Source: Hibiscus mutabilis
Lineage: Eukaryota; Streptophyta; Magnoliopsida; Malvales; Malvaceae
Direction of reading: 5' to 3'
DNA: 64,000 bases
Assembly: GCA_019671005.1 (NCBI GenBank)
Contig: CM033738.1
Span: forward strand, 15,526,202 to 15,590,201
Shown piece after piece: positions 1 through 11,552 of the stretch. Made by a program: the position numbers and the translations under genes. Within the stretch, counting starts at the first letter, position 1. Each line of letters starts with the position of its first letter. A model generated the notes under the pieces. That model was given only the letters and a program-made list of their open reading frames with translations, was not told the origin of the DNA and made no database searches.

Positions 1-1975
1 AAAAGGTGCTTTTAGGTCGGCGAAAAAGGGGAAAGGTTTTAACTTTTCGGTTCTGGTTTGTTCTAAAATAACGGTTTATAAAACGTTTTGGGTGTGGTAT
101 TTTCTAGATCTAGGAAAAGATTGGGTTTTTTCCTAAAAACTAATGTTCGAAGGGGGTTTTCGTTGAAAGGCCAGTTGTTTTGGTGGTTTTTTTATCTTGT
201 CGGCGCCGACTAGCGGCGGCCGGCGGTAGAACAGGCGGCGGCCGGAAGTTTTAGGCTTTCAGTTTAAGAAAATAAAATAAGCATGGAGGGTTTATTTTTT
301 AGTTCAATTTTTAAAATGGCAAATGGCCAAACTCGGGTCTAATAGGTCTTATTTATAGAGTTTTTTTGTTTTAACAATGGTATAATCACTATATAAGGAG
401 CTCCGCGTTTTTCAACTTTTCAGTTTTGTCTCGCCCCTTGGTCTAATTGTGGGCTGAGTTCTTCTTTATTTTTAAACTACTTCAATCTGGTCCTCAAATT
501 AAAACAAATCAGATTTCCAAATGGCATAATTACCCACTTAGCCATACCGTGTTTTTGGATTTTTCACTCCGAGCTTGCCCCTTGGTTTAATCACATTTCT
601 AGTCCTTGCAAGTTCTTCCGGGGTTATAATTCGGTCCTCAAATGTTTGTTATTTATTTATTTATTTAAGTGTTCTATTTTCAGTTTATTTTATTTCAGTC
701 CCTCTGTCTTTTTTTATTGTTATGCTTGTGTTTTTTTGGTATAATTACATTTCCATTTTATGTTTCATGCTCCTTTGTTTTCTTGCATTACATGTCTTTA
801 TGTTTTTATCATGTGTTTTTAGTTGTCATATTATGTTTTTTTGTGTTTTAGTTTATTTTGCCCGTGTTATATATGTCTATTTTGTACGCTAAGTTTTAAT
901 TTCGTTTGTACATCATGTTTATGTGGTTCTTCATGTTTTTTATTTATTTAGGTTGACGTATGATGTGCATTCATTCATGTTTTTTTATATGCATTTCATC
1001 GTGCTAATGTATCATTTGGTTCATTTGTTCATGTTACATACTTGTGTTTTGATTAAGTGATCATGTTTAGTTTAGTTGTTTATCTTGAATATACGTATGA
1101 TAGTATGTTTTGTTTTTGTCTTGTATTTTAGGTTACATATTAAAAATGAGTGATTTTTGTTACACATAAATATCGTGACGTGTTTTGGCATATGTATGTA
1201 ATTTGTGTCACATGATAAAGTTTTAGTGTAATGTGGTGATAATATGGTTTTGTCATTTTAGTATCATGTCTTATATCATGTCATGCATATTGAATTTGTG
1301 TTTTTAGGTGCTTAAGGATATTATATTTAGTTAATTTAACCTTGAAGCATATCTTTTACCATGTTTGCGTGTATATGTTTTATTTATGTTTAGTCTAGAT
1401 CTTTGAATATGTCATTTATATCTATGTTCATGTATTTTATTACTTTTTGTTTAATATTATGAATTTCTTGTTTTTATCTTTTTAGTATCATGTCAATGTA
1501 AATGGTATGATTTAAGGTTGCATAATGGAATATAAATTGTCAACGCGGTGCCCTTTTATCTGAGTGTAAACGGGGCCAGTATCAGGTGTAGTGATGGTGG
1601 TTGGGTGTTTGCCCTCGGATTACGGGGCCTTTAAAATATACTCGCACTTATAACCAAATTTTAATTTAATCGTCATTTTAATCCGAAAAGTCTAATATTA
1701 ATAAAGCGGTAATTATTAAAGTACCAATTTTGGGCGATGTGGGGTGCTAATCCTTCCCCATCCGTAATCGACTCCCGAACCCAACAATTTTTAAATCTCT
1801 GGCTTTATGGTGTCCAGCCTACCTAAGTGGCCGGTGGCAACTCCATTTTCAAAATAAAATACGGTTTTTCTAAAACCCCATGAAATAAACATTTTTATAT
1901 CCGAAAGACGACAAAAAATAGATAAAAATACGTTTTTTAGCGAAACGGACATCGCTACAGGTGGCCCCCATTCTA
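1..1975 (+). repeat. Tat/Ogre-like gypsy LTR fragment
   Basis: No protein gene. The end of this stretch (about 1735-1850) reads gggtgctaatccttcccc, then cgactcccgaaccc, then ggtggcaactcc. The same ordered blocks appear in reverse complement at 35289-35420 inside the LTR at 35211-37435, so both belong to one LTR type. GC-rich blocks near 195-250 and a TATATAAGG at about 391 fit a promoter-bearing U3/R part in plus orientation. The long T-rich stretch 600-1500 has no coding signal. The left end lies outside the window, and the right edge abuts unrelated gypsy internal sequence at about 1976, so this is a truncated or solo LTR. Lineage is from memory of the family. Confidence 0.55.
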
Positions 1976-2992
1976 TCATCGCTGAAACACCTTAAACATC
2001 ACTGCATACATCAATCATTATCACGACCCACTTTAAAGAGAGAAATCCTCATTCCAAAATCCATTTCAAAACTTCAAGCCATTACCAGTTTAACCATGAC
2101 CATCTTATTCTCAAACCACCCTAGTAAAAACACACAGGTACCTCGCAATTGGCTAAACGAGTCATCCACCTCAGGAGACAAGTAATGGTCTTCCACCGCC
2201 AAACAATCCAACATGTCCCCAAAACTCCATCTAGCCATTCTCTAAACAACCACATCAAAAATCAAGGTAGAAGGGCAATGGTTCGACATTCTCATTACCA
2301 AAGGTTAGGTTCTCTTGAGGTCTCAGAACCTTAATCCCATTCTCGACATTACTGGCTAGCATCGCGCTTGATTAACCAAATTAATTTCCAAGGTGCAACA
2401 ACTCTCAAGAAGGTAGCTCCATCAAACCTTTAAAACGTCAAACTTCGGTCACACTCCAATGACTAGTGGATCTCGAACCCATTATCTCTGCGAAAAGCTT
2501 CAAATAAGGGTGATGATACTCTCCAAGTATCAACAAAACCCATTTTAAATAGACAAAAGGGTCCTCCAATCAATGTGTATCCACTGATCGATTCTGAGAG
2601 TGGATTATCCCTACCTGGAACACAACTACTATTTACGTATAACGATGAAGATTCCTTGCCACAAACTCTCATAATGTATCCGAAGGCTCTAAAACAACCA
2701 CAACATGCAATGAATACACCATTTAGGTAGTGGGAGAAGGAAACATCCTCGAGTCCAGCATCATTAAACTATCTAGTATTTTAACAATCTGGGGTGACCT
2801 CACCCCCAGAATTGCTCCCATGAGCGGCTTAACACTTAACTCGGCCCTCTCAGCCACAATCATAATCATCTTATTGGACATAGCATCAAGATTCCAGCCT
2901 TAAGGAGTTTGAACTTAATTTAAGGGCTTGTATTCACTAGAAACCTTACCAAAACACCTATACCACCCTGGGTTTCCTAGAACCAGCTAAAT
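1976..2992 (-). mobile_element. Truncated 5' internal region of minus-strand gypsy element
   Basis: This stretch lies just downstream, on the minus strand, of the PBS at 2993-3008 and of the LTR that begins at 3014. By position it is the leader and gag-proximal part of that element. I see no gag or pol motif; the short open frames here have no recognisable domain. The stretch 2945-2992 (ggtttcctagaaccagctaa) resembles the segment next to the PBS of the second gypsy element at about 53835-53862, which supports one family. The element stops abruptly near 1976 against another LTR, so gag, pol and the 3' LTR are missing here. Confidence 0.5.
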
Positions 2993-3008
2993 CTAAGCTC
3001 TGATACCA
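2993..3008 (-). other. Primer binding site, initiator tRNA-Met type
   Basis: On the minus strand this reads TGGTATCAGAGCTTAG, the usual plant LTR element primer site complementary to the 3' end of initiator tRNA-Met. Five bases (3009-3013) separate it from the LTR that begins at 3014. It fixes the strand of the element as minus and the LTR to its right as the 5' LTR. Confidence 0.8.
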
Positions 3009-3013
3009 CTAAA

Positions 3014-3692
3014 TGTACCACCCTCGACCCGGATTTCATATTTAGGCATTAATCCCAAACCCAAAACCATAAAATTTCCAACTCAGTTTAGACCAAACAA
3101 GGTATTTTCCAAAAACATTAAATTTTATTGTTGAAAATATAGATAAACAATTTAAATTGTTACAAAAGAGCTCCCCTTTAATTTAAAATATTTAAACATT
3201 CGATTTAATTTAATACAATTTAAAAATAAGAATTACAGACTCTACCACGTAAGGTCCTATGAATACATAGCCCACTAAACACAAGTACTATACTCTGAAG
3301 GTCACCACATGCTAGAATCTCGTACCAGTAGTGATTCACGATCTCACGATCCAACGATCAACCTATGCACAAAAATAGGGATTCCGAGCGCTAAGCTTAC
3401 AAAGCTCAGTGGTACATATATACTCTACTATACTTCATGCTAATCATAAACATAAGCATGCAAGCTAGTACATGGAATAAGGAGATAAATAAACACGTGG
3501 CGCTACAACTAATCGCCTAAACACATGCTCTCAACAAAGCAAACATCATACATGGCACACATGGCCCAACCATACTTACAACAGGGCATCATAACATCAT
3601 ATAGATATGTCGCTACCTCTAGCCGCCAAATCATATAACATAGCAAGAAAGCATAAGCTTCTCATACATATAAGCATTATATCACAATATAG
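3014..3692 (-). repeat. Gypsy (Tekay/Del type) 5' LTR, terminal part
   Basis: Starts tgtaccaccctcgaccc on the plus strand, which is the 3' end of this minus-strand LTR. It continues with blocks shared with the LTRs at 48614-50856, 51575-52424 and 53879-55995 (for example gtaaggtcctatgaatacat and gctacctctagccgcc). The LTR is interrupted after 3692 by a copia element and resumes at 12538. Together the two pieces make an LTR of about 2.8 kb that ends tcgttaca at 14648. Confidence 0.75.
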
Positions 3693-4220
3693 TCTAAAAC
3701 CATATTTAATTTTGATATAAAAATTATTTTAAATGACTTATTTGTAAAATTAAATAAATTTTCAGTACTCAAAATGCTCACAAAGTGATAAAGATTCGAA
3801 TTTAAAATTGTTTTAAAGTCAAAAAATAAAACCCCAAAATATTTTCTAAGTGTTTTCATACTCAAATAGCCTATTTGGTCCAGACGTATCGATATGCCCT
3901 CAGCCGTATCTATAAAATACTTAGCCACTAGAATCAGTTTTAAACAAGATAACTATAGTGAATTTGATCAAGCTTTGGGTAGAAAGCTTTGATTGTTGTA
4001 ACGGTTGCCTCCTTAGCCTAGAAAAGGGGAAAAATTCTTAGTAAATTGTTTGAAATCCTTAGTGGGGAGCTAAGGTAGTGGATGTAGACCTTGTTAGAAG
4101 GTTGAACCACTATAAATCCTTATGTCTTCAATTTTTCATCTTTCCATTTACTTCCCTTCAAATTTAAAATTGTCAATTCACCACCTCTTTACCACACTTC
4201 GTCGATTGATCATTCTAACA
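3693..4220 (+). repeat. 5' LTR of SIRE-type copia (internally deleted)
   Basis: Matches the 3' LTR at both ends: it begins tctaaaaccatatttaat (TGTAAAACC in the 3' copy) and ends gatcattctaaca. It is only 528 bp against 985 bp. About 457 bp between roughly 3950 and 4010, which in the 3' LTR hold most of the GTATCGATAC-like motifs, are absent. The TATA box TATAAAA seen in the 3' LTR at 12336-12342 is TAGAAAA here (4019-4025). A promoter lesion plus the deletion would be expected to reduce transcription. Confidence 0.8.
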
Positions 4221-4241
4221 ATTAGTACCAGAGCCTAGCTC
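4221..4241 (+). other. Primer binding site, decayed tRNA-Met type
   Basis: Directly after the 5' LTR the sequence reads att then AGTACCAGAGCCTAGCTC. This is a mutated form of TGGTATCAGAGC, the initiator tRNA-Met primer site used by plant copia elements. Confidence 0.6.
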
Positions 4242-4306
4242 ATTCGAAGGATTAACATCCCCTTGAGACGATCCTAGAGGTGATTCAATCAATCGAAATT
4301 CAAGCC

Positions 4307-5690
4307 ATGGCCTCTACTTCTGGAAACAACTTGAACGAGTCTCAATCTGTCACCAAATTGCCTTATTTCAATGGGGATAACTATCCCTATTGGAAGAATC
4401 GCATGAAGCTCTTCATCAAATCCAACGACTACATCCTATGAGATGTAGTGGAAGACAAACACCATACTGATGAAGAGAGAAAGAGACCGGTTTGTTCCAA
4501 AGTCCAAGCTTGAGATGACCGATGAAGAACAAAGGTGCTTACAAGTCAACGACAAAGCTATGCACATGATCTTTTGTGTGCTTGGACTGGATGAGTACTC
4601 TAAAATGTCTTCTTGCATAAGTGCAATAGAGATATGGGAAAAGCTCGAGACCATATATGAAGGCACAAACAATGTCAAGGAGACCAAGATTGGATTCCTC
4701 AACTTGAGCTACAAAAATTTCAAAATAGAGACCAACGAGAGCTTTACCAAGATGTTCGATCATTTCTCTGTCATTGCCAACGATCTCAAAGGCTTTAGAG
4801 AAGTCATTCAAGAGGACAAGCTTGTCCGAAAGCTCATCTACTCTCTTCCTGAGTCATGGGATGGAAAGAGAACCGCCATCATAAAGGTAAATAACCTAAA
4901 GACCTTGAAGCTCAATGCTCACATAGGGTCTCTCTTAACTCATAAGACCATGAAGAAAGTAAGAGAATATGAGAAGAAGAGAGAAGAGAATAATGTCGAG
5001 AAGAAGGAAGTAGAAGAAAAGATAAGAATTTCTCTCAAAGCTTCACAAGAAGAGAGCGATTCTAGTAAGGAGGAAGATGAAGAAATGGCTATGCTAGCCA
5101 AATGGTTCACTCGGTTCATGAAATCTAATCAGTGAAGAAAGTTCCATCGAAGAGGGAATTTCAAGAACAAGAAGGAAGAAAATGATCAACTTATTTACTT
5201 TGAGTGCAAGAAACCGGGGCACATAAGAACTGATTACCCCTAACTCAAAAAGAAGAGCTTCGGGAAGAAAAAAAAGCTCAAGGCAAACATTGCTACTTGG
5301 AGTGATGAGGAATCATCTGATAAAGAGGAGCAAGAAGTTGCCAACCTTTTCCTCATAGCTCTTGAAGAGGATCCTAAGGTAACCTCTAACTCATCTAATT
5401 TTGATTTATCATTTGACGAGCTTCAAGAAGTTTACAATGAGTTGCAAGACGTGTATGACGAATTGGTTGGAAAGTATAAGGAATCAATTTTGAAAAACAA
5501 GAAAACTATTTCTGATTTGAAAAACCAAAACAATTTCTTATCTAAAAGCAATTCGGAACTTAAGAAGAAGGTTTTAGATTTGCAAGAAAGTCAAAAAGAT
5601 TTTGAAATGAAAAACCAAGACTTGCAAAACCTTCTTTCCATGGTTCATGAGATCATCACAAGGAGGTGGGTGATCTCAAAGCTTCTCTAA
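4307..5690 (+). pseudogene. copia gag (capsid, zinc knuckle, coiled coil), broken
   Basis: The frame starts at ATG 4307 (MASTSGNNLNESQ) and gives the typical gag motif FNGDNYPYWKNRMK, then hits TGA at 4439 where the family has Trp. After a frameshift the main frame 4470-5135 carries the UBN2-type capsid core (KLETIYEGTNNVKETKIG, then LPESWDGKR). A zinc knuckle follows at about 5196-5243 as YFECKKPGHIRTDY: the first and last Cys of the Cys-His box are both Tyr. The tail 5442-5690 is a Lys/Asn-rich coiled coil (ILKNKKTISDLKNQNNFLSK). The product would package element RNA in virus-like particles; it cannot be made intact from this copy. Confidence 0.85.
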
Positions 5691-6350
5691 GCAAAGTTGG
5701 GAAACTGAGTTTTGAAAAAGAAAGTTCTTCAAAACCCAACTATGTAAAGAGAAACTTTGGTGCCTACAAACAAAGATGCTTTCAAAGGCCCTCTAGAGGT
5801 AAATGGATTATGAGTGTTTGGGTTTCTAAGGAACTAATCATTTCTAATGATGTTAGTGCTATTGCTTCTTGGATTCCCAAGGGAACCAAGATTTTTGGAG
5901 CTAATACTCATGGACCCAAAATGATTTGGGTACCAAAAATCAAGACCTAATCTATGTTTGTAGGGGGAGCATTGCTACAAGGCCAAAGCTACATGTGCAA
6001 ATTCTTGGTACCTTGATAGTGGATCCTCGAGAAATATGACTGGTGACAAGAGTCAGTTCTTGGAGCTAAAACCAAAGAGTGGAAGAGTAGTGACTTTCGA
6101 TGACAACTCCAAAGGCCACATTGAAGGAATTGGTAATCAATTTTCTATCCTTATTGACAATATTTTGTATGTCAACGGTCTAAAACATAATCTTTTGAGC
6201 ATAAGACAACTTTGTGATAAAGATTTCAATGTGCTTTTTTATTCAAATGGTTGCAAAACTATCAACATTGAAACTAACAAAATTGTGCTTATTGGTCATC
6301 GCATAGGAAATATATACATGGTGCATTTAGATAACATTCATATTTCAAAT
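5691..6350 (+). pseudogene. copia protease segment, broken
   Basis: The aspartic protease motif WYLDSGSSRNMTGD is read at 6006-6047 with the catalytic Asp at 6015-6017. It is followed by the usual LKPKSGRVVTFDDNSKG and ILYVNGLKHNLLSIRQLCD blocks. In the family this domain cuts the Gag-Pol polyprotein. The frame enters from a linker (5666-5950) that ends in a stop at 5948, so translation from gag into the protease is blocked in this copy. Confidence 0.82.
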
Positions 6351-7514
6351 GCATGCTTTGTTGCAAAAGATGAACATGACTCATGGTTATGGCATAGAAA
6401 GATAAGGCATGCAAGCATGAGTGTTTTAGAAAAATTGGTTTCAAATGATCTTGTAAGAGGTTTGCCAAAAATAAAGTTTTCTTTTGACAAAATTTGTGAT
6501 GCTTGTGCAAAGGGCAAATACAAAAGAGTTTCTTTTAAACTTATTAATGATGTTTCTACAAGTAGAGTTTTACAATTGATCCACAAGGATCTTTTTGGCC
6601 CTGTTAGGACTACGAGCTTGAGCGAAAAATCATATGCATTTTTTTAGTTGATGATTATTCTAAATTTAATCGTGTTCTATTCTTAAGTCCTAAGGATGAG
6701 GCTTTAGAAAAATTCATCACATTTTCAAAAATAACTCAAAATGATGTTAGTCACTCTATTTCTCACATTAGAAGTGATCATGGAACTGAATTTCAAAATT
6801 TAGGTTTTAAGGATTTTTGTAACTTTAATGGTATAATCCATAATTTTTCTACTCCTCGCACTCTTCAAAAATAGGGTTGTTGAGAGGAAAAATCGTACTT
6901 TAAAAGAAATGGCTAGAACCATGCTTTGCGAAAACAATTTTCCTAAATATTTTTGGGCGGAAGCCACAAATACCGCATGTTATATTGTTAACTAAGTAAT
7001 GATTAGGCCGATTTTAAGGAAAACACCTTATGAGATTTTAAAATCCAAAAAGTCTAACATTAGCTATTTTCATCCATTTGGATGTAAATGTTTTGTTTTA
7101 AATAATGGAAAAGACAATTTGGGCAAATTTGATGCTAAAAGCGATGAAGCTATTTTCTTAGCTTATTCTTTAAACTCTAAAGTCTATCGAGTATTTAATA
7201 AAAGAACTTTGGTAGTTGAAGAGTCTATTCATATGGTTTTCGATGATAACCTCCTTCCGATGAAGGATTCTTGTGATGATGATGATGATGTAGGAATTTT
7301 TGAAGCCAATAATGGTGGGCAATCATCAAAGGTAGATAAAGTTCCATCCAAAGAAGAAGAAACACAAGATCTACCTCTGGAAGCATTGAAGGGCATGACT
7401 CTAGAGGAAAAAGAAGTGAGCTACCCAAGGGAATTCAACTATGTCAAAGGTGGTGAGATTTTGGGTGTTCCATCCAAATGGGTAACCACTAGATCTTCTC
7501 TTAGAAATGCTTGA
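6351..7514 (+). pseudogene. copia integrase, broken
   Basis: The N-terminal zinc-binding part is visible as WLWHRKIRHASMSVLEKL followed by CDACAKGK (about 6385-6515). The core follows with LIHKDLFGP (first Asp), IRSDHGTEFQN (second Asp) near 6770-6800 and VERKNRTLKEMARTML (Glu) near 6890. The C-terminal part 6999-7514 has KTPYEILKSKKSNISYF and FGCKCFVLNNGKDNLGKF. A stop after 6645 splits the core, others lie near 6872 and 6995, and the frame changes more than once. The acidic Asp repeat at about 7271-7290 comes from a GAT microsatellite. Integrase joins element cDNA to host DNA; this one cannot be active. Confidence 0.85.
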
Positions 7515-7559
7515 AATGTTGCATTTATCTCATGCATAGAGCCTAAAAATATCCAAGAA

Positions 7560-9063
7560 GCATTAAATGATGGTTATTAGATATTGGCGATGCAAGAAGA
7601 GTTAAACCAATTTAAGAGAAGTCAAGTATGTACATTAGTTGATAGGCCTTGTAATAAATCTACCATAGGAAATAAATAGGCTTTTAGAAACAAACTTGAT
7701 GCGGGTGGTAACATAGTGAGAAACAAGGCTAAACTTGTTGCTCAAGGTTACACTCAAGAAGAAGGAATCGATTTTGATGAAACATATGCACTCGTAGCTA
7801 GAATGGAAGCTATTATGATGCTTCTTGCAGTTGCATGTTATCATTAATTCAAGCTTTTTCAAATGGATGTTAAAAGTGTTTTTCCTAAATGGTTTTATTA
7901 ATGAAGAAATGTATGTAGAACAACCACCCAGTTTTGAAGATCCAAAATATCCAAACCATGTTTTTGAACTTTCAAAAGCTTTATATGGGTTGAAACAAGC
8001 TCTTAGAGCTTGGTATGAAAGATTATCCAAACTTTTTAATTAAAAAAGGTTTTGACAAAGGAAAGGTGGACACTACACTCTTCATTAAAACAAAAAGCAA
8101 AGACATCTTAGTAGTTTAAATTTATGTTGATGATATTATTTTTGGTTCTACTAATAAATTTCGTTGCCAAGATTTTGCTAAGTTGATGCAAGGTGAATTT
8201 AATATGATCATGACGGGAGAGCTCTCATTCTTTTTTAGACTCCAAATCAAACAAAAGAAGGATGGCATCTTCATCAATCAAGCTAAGTAAATCAAGGATA
8301 TGCTTAAGAAGTTTATCTTGGAGAATGTGAAACCTCAAGTCACACCAATGAGCTCTTCTACAAAGCTTGACAAAGATGAATAAGGTAAATGTGTTGATTT
8401 AAAGCTTTATAGATCAATGATAGGATCTTTGCTTTATCTTACCGCAGTAGACCGGATATTATGTTTAGTGTTTGCTTGTGTGCTAGATTTCAAGCTAGTC
8501 CTAGAGAATCACACCTTATAGCCGTTAAAAGAATCTTTAGATACCTTAGACACACATTGTTTAGGTCATTGGTATCCTAGAGATTCATCCTTTAGTTTGC
8601 ATGCTTATTCGAATACGGATTATAGAGGTTGTAAGATAGATAGAAAGAGTACCTCTGATACTTTTCAATTCCTAGGTAGTATGCTTATATCATGGTTTTC
8701 AAAGAAACAAAATAGTATGGCATTATCTACCACCGAGGTGGAATACAATTTGACCGAAAGTTGTTATGCTCAAGTCCTTTGGATGAAGCAACAACTTTTA
8801 GATTATGGAATTGATGTAGGTATCATCCCTCTTTAGTGTGACAACACTAGTGCCATATGTCTCACTAAGAATCCCATCCAACATTCTAGAACCAAGTACA
8901 TTGAGATAAGACATCATTTCATTAGAGATGATGTCTTGAAAATGATGTAGTTCTAGAATATGTAGACACCTTGAACCAATTAGCGGATATCGTCACCAAA
9001 CCTTTAGACAAAGAGCAGTTTTGGTCTCTTAGGAGAAAGTTAGGTTTAACTAGCCTTTCTTGA
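7560..9063 (+). pseudogene. copia reverse transcriptase and RNase H, broken
   Basis: Reverse transcriptase blocks are read in order: KLVAQGYTQEEGIDFDETYA, FQMDVKSVFLNGFINEEMYV (first catalytic Asp), LYGLKQALRAWYERL and YVDDIIFGSTN at about 8123-8155 with both catalytic Asp intact. RNase H follows with YSNTDYRGCKIDRKSTSDT, MALSTTEVEYN and CDNTSAICLTKNPIQHSR, ending near TGA 9061. Stops occur at about 7577, 7677, 7846, 8041, 8117, 8288, 8380 and 8834. Several are TAA or TAG where Gln or Trp is usual, consistent with C-to-T decay. Confidence 0.87.
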
Positions 9064-9998
9064 ACCTTAAAGCCTTTTTGGTGTTAAAACTTGCTTGAAT
9101 TTGGTTGATTTCATTGTTTATGTGTTTTTGCTCCTATATGCATTTATTCATGTTGTTAGGGGGAGTATGCATCTATTTTTGTTCATACATAATGCTCTCT
9201 ATCATATACATGCATACCGATTCGATTAAATTTGAATTTTTGGGCACCTTGCAGGCAAAAATGTCATTTTTCATCAAGGTGTATCGATACGGGGTTTTAC
9301 GTATCGATACGGGTATCTGGGGCAGTGTTTCGGTATAGGTAAGCCTGTACTGATATGGTTTGGGGATTGGTACAGCTAAAAACCGTACCAGTACGCGATT
9401 TCGGTACACACAAATGGTGTATCAGTACGTGTGGCCGCTAAAGACTTTAAATGTCATTAAAAGAGGGTTTTCCAAATTTTAAACAAAATCTAACTTTTTC
9501 TCCAAAACCCTAGTTGGCTCTAATCTATTTAAACCCCTCAAATCCCTTTGATTTTCACCAAATCTTTTGAGGGCTTATGATTTTTACATCAAACCCAAGT
9601 TAGCATCATCAAGCTTGTGCAAAACCATCTCCTCATTCATCCATATTCTCAAGGTATAAACTATTTTTCTTTTATTTTCGATTTCTTTCATATTTGTATA
9701 TTTTTCTTCATCAAAAATTATATATATAGTATGTATATAACATAGTTTTTAAAGATTTCAAAAAAATTCTTTCAAAACTAAAATTTTTTTGTTCGAGTAT
9801 AAAATTATACTCGCATATTTTTTTTACACTATTTTTCATTTTTCCTTTCACCAAAAATTATTTTCATATTTGTATATGATTTTAAACTATACAATATAGT
9901 TTTTCAGAATACCTTGATCATTGGATTGTTTATTGGATTGAATGTGATGTTTATGTATACATTGTTTTGTGGTTTGAAATTGTTTTTCAGGTTTTCTA
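9064..9998 (+). other. Spacer between copia pol and third ORF
   Basis: Contains a purine-rich run (ttagggggagtatgc, about 9156-9170) typical of the region after pol in this lineage. It also contains a cluster of palindromic GTATCGATAC motifs (9281-9440) and an AT-rich leader before the ATG at 9999. The decamer GTATCGATAC is exact at 9281-9290 and 9301-9310. No convincing coding frame. Confidence 0.55.
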
Positions 9999-11197
9999 AT
10001 GGCTCCTAAGAAAAGAGAAAGAAAGGAAATTGCATCTAGCTCTTCCAATCCAAATCCTACCGAACAAAATCCTGAAAACAACGGTACAATGCCAAATCTT
10101 ATCCAACTTTACCGTCAATGTTTTAATGAACCTGAAAATCCAAATGCCTTAGAACGTTTTAAACATTTTCAAAATTTTAAAATCCCTCGGGAACGTGTTG
10201 TCTCCCTACCTTTCATGACTTCCGATGAATTTTATTTTTGATATCTTAATCTTTTAAGGGAATGGAAGTTCATGTCTTTTTTTAGCATACTCGGTATTTT
10301 ATACAAAAACCTTTTTCCTTATTATCTATTCAAATGCCCGATGTATTTACAACCAAGACAAAACCGAGGTTATAGCTCTTGAATCTTACCTTATGGGAAA
10401 AACTTTTCAACTTGATTCCAAAACTATAGCCGATCTTTTGGGGATGGATGATATTGGTGTAAATGATGAAATTAATTTTCCTCATACCTATGATGGCTCA
10501 GTAATTGTTTTAGATGACCATGACCGTTTTCTTGACTTTTTATCACTTGGTGGTTTCGACCATCCGGTGGTAAATGGTCTATTGTTCTCCAAGTCGATGA
10601 CTTTTCTCTTTATTGTTTTCATGAAGAAATACGTCCAAACCTAGACCAAATCATCTTTATCGAACAGGTTTTCCTTGTCCAAAACTTCTTTATCTCTCAC
10701 GTTACCTCGTTCACCTATGGCACCGCCTTGAGTTATATGTTTCACAAGCTTGGGATCGACTATTTTTACGACTTTCCTTCACCGCTCACTGATCCTATTG
10801 ATGATTCCTCTTTCAGCATGCAAAGTTCACCATCTACAATGGTGAATGGATTCGTGTTACAAATCTCCATCTTGATGCTCAACCCGACCCGATAGTCATT
10901 CCTTCGATTGCTCAAGAAGCTCCGATTACTCCACCTCTGTCTTCCCTTGATGCTCTCATGGCTTATCTAGATGGGAAGTTTGCTACTTTGGATGCACAGA
11001 TGGATTCTCGCTTTGCTCTCATTGATACCATTTTCAACTCTTTGGAAGCTAGAGTTACATCCATGGAGAATCGTCAAGCGTCAATGGACATGACACTTAC
11101 CGCTTTCATGGAGAATGGCGTAGTCATGCTCTTAGTGGTGATCATGAGGAAGATGAAGACGATGATGCTCCTTAGGCTCTTACAGTTCATATCATAA
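9999..11197 (+). pseudogene. Third ORF of SIRE-type copia (env position), broken
   Basis: Three open pieces line up in one direction. 9999-10241 starts MAPKKRERKEIASSSS, a basic, Ser-rich N-terminus, and continues LERFKHFQNFKIPRERVVSL. 10393-10644 contains MGKTFQLDSKTIADLLGMDD, which resembles the pattern of the putative plant transposon protein family (a resemblance from memory, not a search). 10958-11197 is a likely coiled coil with regular Leu/Phe/Met spacing (GKFATLDAQMDSRFALIDTI). I see no signal peptide and no clear membrane anchor, so an envelope role is not supported by sequence. Stops and frame changes break it. Function unknown. Confidence 0.5.
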
Positions 11198-11537
11198 CAT
11201 ATCATATTAGGACTTGAGTTTTATGCACCTATGTTATTTGTTTTATGAACTCCTATGCTTTTATGTTTATTTGTGTTTGGTTTATGCCTTTATGTTTTTG
11301 AGTTGGATTATTATGTTGTCTTGAACAATGCTTTGAATTTTTTATGATATTTATGTTGTTTCCTTTATGCTTGGAGTACCTTATTGTTTATATATTGCAT
11401 TATTTATCTCATTGATTTTGATTTAAAAAGGGGGAGAAGTAAAAGAGATTAAATTTTTTCAAAAATATATATTTGAGCCTTAAAGAAATGGAGAGTAATT
11501 TTAAAAGTCTTGAAAATTTATTTTGGGTTTTGTTATA

Positions 11538-11552
11538 TCAAAAAGGGGAGAT
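11538..11552 (+). other. Polypurine tract of SIRE-type copia
   Basis: The run tcaaaaaggggagat lies directly before the 3' LTR start TGTAAAACC at 11553. A second G-rich run, aaaaagggggagaag, lies at about 11426-11440. Polypurine tracts prime plus-strand DNA synthesis in LTR elements. Confidence 0.7.

Noticed and set aside
575..892. Open frame rich in Phe, Cys and Val
   Set aside because: Lies in a T-rich LTR-like stretch; composition alone gives hydrophobic frames, and no domain is seen.
9999..11197. Viral envelope gene
   Set aside because: No signal peptide, membrane anchor or cleavage-site pattern; the middle block looks like a plant transposon protein.
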